This document shows, piece after piece, positions 7,901 to 10,542 of a DNA stretch of 10,542 nt. Position numbers and translations under genes: made by a program. The first letter of the stretch is position 1, and every line of letters begins with the position of its first letter. The stretch lies in NCBI GenBank assembly GCA_000697055.1, contig JNDT01001167.1:1-10542 (forward strand), read 5' to 3'. Below the pieces are notes generated by a model. The model had not been told where the DNA came from. It ran no database searches and worked only from the letters and a program-made list of their open reading frames with translations. This DNA comes from Saksenaea vasiformis B4078. Its lineage: Eukaryota; Mucoromycota; Mucoromycetes; Mucorales; Saksenaeaceae.

Positions 7901-8793
7901 ATATACTTGGTGATGACTCCACGGAGGCTAATCAACCCGTTCCCGAACCTTCTCTGCAACTGCCGCACATCAGCTATTTCCGTATCTCAGCTGAAGAGAT
8001 CAACCAGAAGACACTCCACCGGAAGAACGCGAAGAAGCTTCTAAGAAGAAAAAGAAAAACGCCACAAGTACGGGAAGCCGAAAAACTCCTAGAATCAAAC
8101 AGCTTGAGCACAGCTTCTACATTGACAGATGTCTTTCAACGATATGTGAACGGTCTGACAGTGCGATCGACTCTGCGGGACTTTTACCATAGCAAGCGAA
8201 CGTGCAAGGAGGGCGTAACTGGCGAGCTACTCAATAAAGTTGTCCAAGACCGCTTTGCATCACAGGAGCGTATGTTTGTATCCGGCCGGACAAAAGAAAA
8301 TATGAAAGCACCGAATACATCAATAATGTGCATCGGCAGCGCAGGCACTGGCGTTGGCTCGCGGATCGGCGGGCATGCAAGACGAGGTGGCCGACAATTC
8401 CGCAAGCGTCATAGACGATATTTTCCTGTAGCCATGACAAACGAGTTTATGTCCTCCCAAACTTGCAGCACATGCTTCAATATGATCACGCATCCAAAAC
8501 AGCGTAAATTGGTGAACGGCCGATGGAAAACAGTCTCTAACAATGGATCTTCGCTCTGCATGAATCCCGGATGTCCGACATACATAACAGGACGCAATAC
8601 ACAAAATCGTGACGTACAAGCCGCGGACTGCATCGCGATTGCTGGAGCAAGTCGATTACTTACCGGTCATACTCTACCGTGCTTTGATCAAACCAGTCAC
8701 TTTCACACTGGCCAACCTTTTCCTTTCCACCGTGATCCACCGGTAACAGGTGTGTCAAGTTTTATAGGAACTTCAACTAAAGCATTAATATAG
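4902..8793 (+). CDS. Fanzor nuclease (eukaryotic TnpB-like, RNA-guided, RuvC), three exons
   Basis: Exons are 4902-4907, 4960-7539 and 7597-8793, joined in phase 0, giving 1260 residues. Fanzors are transposon-borne nucleases that cut DNA specified by a guide RNA encoded beside them. What is seen: PKKRKK nuclear signal (residues 6-11), a basic stretch (about 389-433), an acidic run with six glutamates (about 515-525) and a coiled-coil-like segment (about 762-855). The nuclease lies at the C-terminus. RuvC-I is FGGTDYGI (Asp916). A GSAGTGVGS to GHARRGG block spans about 1107-1127. RuvC-II is NEFMSSQTC (Glu1145). The zinc finger has C-x2-C (1152, 1155) and C-x4-C (1183, 1188). RuvC-III is NRDVQAAD (Asp1201). 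The glutamate sits just before the zinc finger, as is typical of Fanzors and unlike bacterial TnpB. The roughly 900-residue N-terminal part is unrecognised and much larger than in TnpB. The gene is richer in GC than its flanks. Size and single-gene layout favour the Fanzor1 group (inference). Confidence 0.9.
4908..4959 (+). other. Predicted 52-base intron 1 of the Fanzor gene
   Basis: The donor is GTGAGT directly after ATG-GAG, and the acceptor is TTGTAG at 4954-4959. Splicing is phase 0 and joins Met-Glu to Lys-Pro-Asn-Pro-Lys-Lys-Arg-Lys-Lys. It is proposed because the long frame from 4960 has no ATG until 5248 and is closed upstream by the TAG at 4957-4959, which is itself the acceptor. 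The branch point is weak. An alternative would be translation from a later ATG, which would lose about 95 residues and the nuclear signal. Confidence 0.65.
7540..7596 (+). other. Predicted 57-base intron 2 of the Fanzor gene, containing the only in-frame stop
   Basis: The donor is GTAAGT (7540-7545). TGCTGAC at 7577-7583 is a good branch point, 13 bases before the AAG acceptor ending at 7596. The length is 57 (19 codons), phase 0. Frames on both sides are identical, and the single TAA (7585-7587) lies inside. Removal joins WKLIH to GEASTKDTGKK and restores an uninterrupted nuclease. Retention would yield a protein of 877 residues lacking all RuvC motifs. Confidence 0.85.
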
Positions 8794-8960
8794 GTGCGAC
8801 GCAGGTCCCCGTTTCCACGGGAATACCGTAGTGGTAAGTCTCATTCACAGACATCAATTCTAGTGTAACTAACTATGGTGTTGTTTTCGCCTGTTCGGAA
8901 TTTTTTTTGCGTCACCGCGGGATTCACTTCCCGTTGACGCAAAAACGATTTCCGAGCGGC
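8794..8960 (+). ncRNA. Candidate Fanzor guide RNA (fRNA) region and possible element right end
   Basis: Immediately after the stop codon lies a compact hairpin: CCCGT (8808-8812), loop TTCC, ACGGG (8817-8821), extended by GGT (8804-8806) against ACC (8825-8827). A long imperfect hairpin follows at 8896-8954. In characterised Fanzor and TnpB loci the guide RNA comes from the 3' end of the nuclease gene and the DNA up to the element's right end, with the guide taken from just beyond that end. Position and structure fit, but there is no family match, and start, end and guide boundary are unknown. An ordinary 3' untranslated region or terminator-like structure is the alternative. Confidence 0.35.
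8896..8954. repeat. Imperfect inverted repeat, about 20-bp arms
   Basis: CGGAATTTTTTTTGCGTCA (8896-8914) pairs with TGACGCAAAAACGATTTCCG (8935-8954). The inner 11 bases (TTTTTGCGTCA) match perfectly and the outer CGGAA also matches. Inside is a second short stem, CGGGA/TCCCG, around a 5-6 base loop. The hairpin lies 103 bases after the Fanzor stop codon. The sequence contrasts with its AT-rich surroundings and could be a transposon end or a structured RNA. Confidence 0.75.
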
Positions 8961-9784
8961 GCAAAACACGCTGCAAAAACCAGTACTGCAGATAAAATGT
9001 GCTCTTGTTGGACTCAATAGTTTCTCCGTTGTTAGGCCTTTAGTCTTTTCTTTTAACGTTGTCTTAGATTTGTCGGGTCAAGAGAGTCTGTGTTTATTTG
9101 CTTTGTATCCCGACTTTTTATATGATCAACCGCGAGTGGGTTGTACAGCTATTTAATGTATATTTTTTTTGGTTGTTATAGGGCGGCCCTTGGGGAAACC
9201 GGTCAACCGGACAAAAACCCCAAAGGCGCCGTCACTGATTATCGTCACCTTATTTCACTGGTGCAACCGCACACCTTCCTGTTGTTGTGTCTTGTATCAC
9301 CGTGTACATCAAAACTGATGGAATTTAAGGACATACTTCGACATTCTTTTATGAACTTTTATTATGTGTCTTCAGTCAGTATATGTGTTGAGGAAAAGGG
9401 TTTAAAAGAGTTAACGAGAGGAACGCTGACTGGGTAGTTGTTTGGAGACAAAAAAATTTGAGGGACCGAATTCAGAATTCCGGCGCGGGCAATGAACACC
9501 CATCAACGGCAGAGCCCACTCCAATCGATAGGAAGTATAATGAAAGCCTTAGAGACAACGATAGAATGTCTTCAAGTTTGATCTTGTATGCGTATAGTTA
9601 TCTTTTCATACACAATGCTGACTTGCTGTGGAGGAGCTCTCCTTCGTACTTCTTTTTTCCGAATAGCTGCTGAACTGAGCGGAGAGGAGAGTTGTCGTGC
9701 CGCTCTCTGCAGTTTCACTTGGCGGGTCTGGTGACTGGTGAAATGAGCTATTAAGAAAGGTTGGGAGACAAAGGGTGAGATGAA
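8961..9784. other. AT-rich downstream flank, no supported gene
   Basis: Short ORFs here (for example 9141-9437 plus and 9572-9860 minus) have poor composition and overlap on opposite strands, so none is kept. T-rich runs occur around 9040-9180. A 6-bp inverted repeat (9072-9077 with 9109-9114) may be chance. A small GAATTC-AGAATTC repeat lies at about 9468-9480. The one strong structure is the inverted repeat at 9182-9230. Confidence 0.4.
9182..9230. repeat. Nested GC-rich inverted repeat
   Basis: The outer arms GGCGGCCCTTGGGG (9182-9195) and CCCCAAAGGCGCC (9218-9230) are near-perfect reverse complements, with one extra base and one mismatch. Between them lies CCGGTCAACCGG (9199-9210), itself an inverted repeat of CCGGT and ACCGG. 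The GC-rich island is abrupt in a T-rich context. It could be the terminal structure of a small transposon or of the Fanzor carrier, or an RNA hairpin. Confidence 0.7.
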
Positions 9785-10171
9785 ATGCTGATAAAACGCC
9801 TGGTGATGCAAGACGGCCTTCCTTTGGCAGAAGAATACAGTCTATTTCCCTTGAATCCATTGAATTGGCGTCCTTTGGGTGCTATTTTGACGTTTCGGCA
9901 AAGATTGAATTTGCGCGGATGTTCTATTCTAGTTGGCACTCACGACCCAAACGTATTGGCACTTAAGGCTAGAGATTATGGGCCCATAAAGAATATATTT
10001 GCGCTTATAGCCAGAAGCTTTACACTTTTAAGAAATATTGCCCGGAGATATTGGATTCTGCTTGTGGTGATGGCGTCGCGTGTGCAAGATGGCAGTATCT
10101 GTTATTATATTCTTTTAAGAGTCAGTTTTGTTGCTTCAAACGTTAATCCATGGTTATCCTCTTTGAGTTAG
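9785..10171 (+). CDS. Doubtful 128-codon ORF
   Basis: An ATG-started frame is open for 128 codons, ending at TAG 10169-10171. The translation starts MLIKRLVMQDGLPLAEEYSL and later becomes rich in Leu, Ile and aromatic residues, with no motif I recognise and no clear membrane-segment pattern. No splice structure or neighbour supports it. It may be a chance ORF or an old fragment. It is listed because it is the longest open frame in the right flank. Confidence 0.15.
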   Translation: MLIKRLVMQDGLPLAEEYSLFPLNPLNWRPLGAILTFRQRLNLRGCSILVGTHDPNVLALKARDYGPIKNIFALIARSFTLLRNIARRYWILLVVMASRVQDGSICYYILLRVSFVASNVNPWLSSLS

Positions 10172-10542
10172 ACTCTTGTGTAGAAGAACCGGTAGTTTAT
10201 CGTCGCGTAACCCCTAGATAAGTTACAAGGATTTGGATCGGTACACAATCAAGAAAACGAAGCTTCATTCCCAGCTCCACTGGATACCGTGCTAGAGAAG
10301 AATGAATGCTAGATGTGAACAAGTTGATAACAAGTAGTTTGCACAACTCTCGGTGTGAGTTCTGGCTGGCATGGTTTATTAAGGATTAGTATGAGTAAAG
10401 GCTATCGGCTGGCAAGATGACTAGGACTATGCACACACCTAGCCTTCGGTGCTCTGGAGCACTTCTCTCGCCCTTACATCGTTGATCCTCCAGGTGCTGT
10501 GCATCTCGAGGAGAAGGTTTTTCCTACAGAAGAAATTAACCA
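10172..10542. other. Right-edge flank with one short coding-like fragment
   Basis: A plus-strand stretch without a start codon, about 10214-10312, reads PLDKLQGFGSVHNQENEAS and continues to FPAPLDTVLEKNEC before a TAG. It has good composition but is only 33 codons, so it could be an exon or relic. Nothing else is supported except the inverted repeat at 10429-10504. Confidence 0.25.
10429..10504. repeat. Inverted repeat spanning 76 bp with an inner hairpin
   Basis: ATGCACACACCT (10429-10440) pairs with AGGTGCTGTGCAT (10492-10504), with one inserted C; the outer seven bases are perfect. Within the loop, GTGCT (10449-10453) pairs with AGCAC (10458-10462). It may be a structured RNA or a foldback element. 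It is not a tRNA. Confidence 0.6.

Noticed and set aside
9141..9437. 98-codon plus-strand ORF
   Set aside because: It crosses the GC-rich inverted repeat and a T-run, and no motif is visible.
10429..10504. tRNA gene (76 bases, 7-bp terminal stem)
   Set aside because: No GGTTCGA-like T loop, no D-arm pattern and no five-base T stem next to the closing stem.

Overview
The window looks like a nuclear genome segment of an early-diverging fungus, most likely a Mucoromycota member. This is inferred from three things: very short GT-AG introns with recognisable branch points, a decayed Tc1/mariner copy, and a large Fanzor-type gene. AT-rich, gene-poor DNA surrounds one long coding block with clearly different composition. 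The organism assignment is an inference, not a match.

Layout. The left edge (1-189, minus) holds the 5' end of an unrecognised cysteine-containing gene that runs out of the window. After about 700 bases of featureless DNA there is a 16-bp perfect inverted repeat (908-970), then a decayed Tc1/mariner transposase (about 1170-1800) with all three catalytic acidic positions still visible but the frame broken several times. A possible zinc-knuckle relic follows (about 2087-2290). Next come a small two-exon minus-strand candidate (2320-2633), a degenerate tandem repeat of nine roughly 38-bp units (2947-3277), an arginine/serine-rich minus-strand ORF (3564-3845), and an unrecognised plus-strand gene or relic (4161-4898).

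The main feature is 4902-8793: an apparently intact Fanzor (eukaryotic TnpB-like, RNA-guided nuclease) gene. Two long open stretches lie in the same frame, separated by one TAA. That TAA sits inside a 57-base phase-0 intron with canonical GTAAGT donor, CTGAC branch point and AAG acceptor. A second 52-base intron after the second codon joins ATG-GAG to an exon that begins with a PKKRKK nuclear localisation signal. The resulting model is 1260 residues: about 900 residues of unrecognised N-terminal sequence, then a split RuvC nuclease with D916, E1145 and D1201 and a four-cysteine zinc finger. The RuvC-II glutamate is at the alternative position typical of Fanzors.

Downstream of the stop codon lie a tight hairpin (8804-8827) and a long imperfect hairpin (8896-8954). 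This is where Fanzor guide RNAs and the right end of the carrier transposon are usually found, so the region is proposed as the guide RNA locus. A third structured repeat follows at 9182-9230. The rest of the right flank contains only weak ORFs and one 76-base inverted repeat near the end. No terminal inverted repeats or target-site duplication bounding the Fanzor element could be identified by eye.
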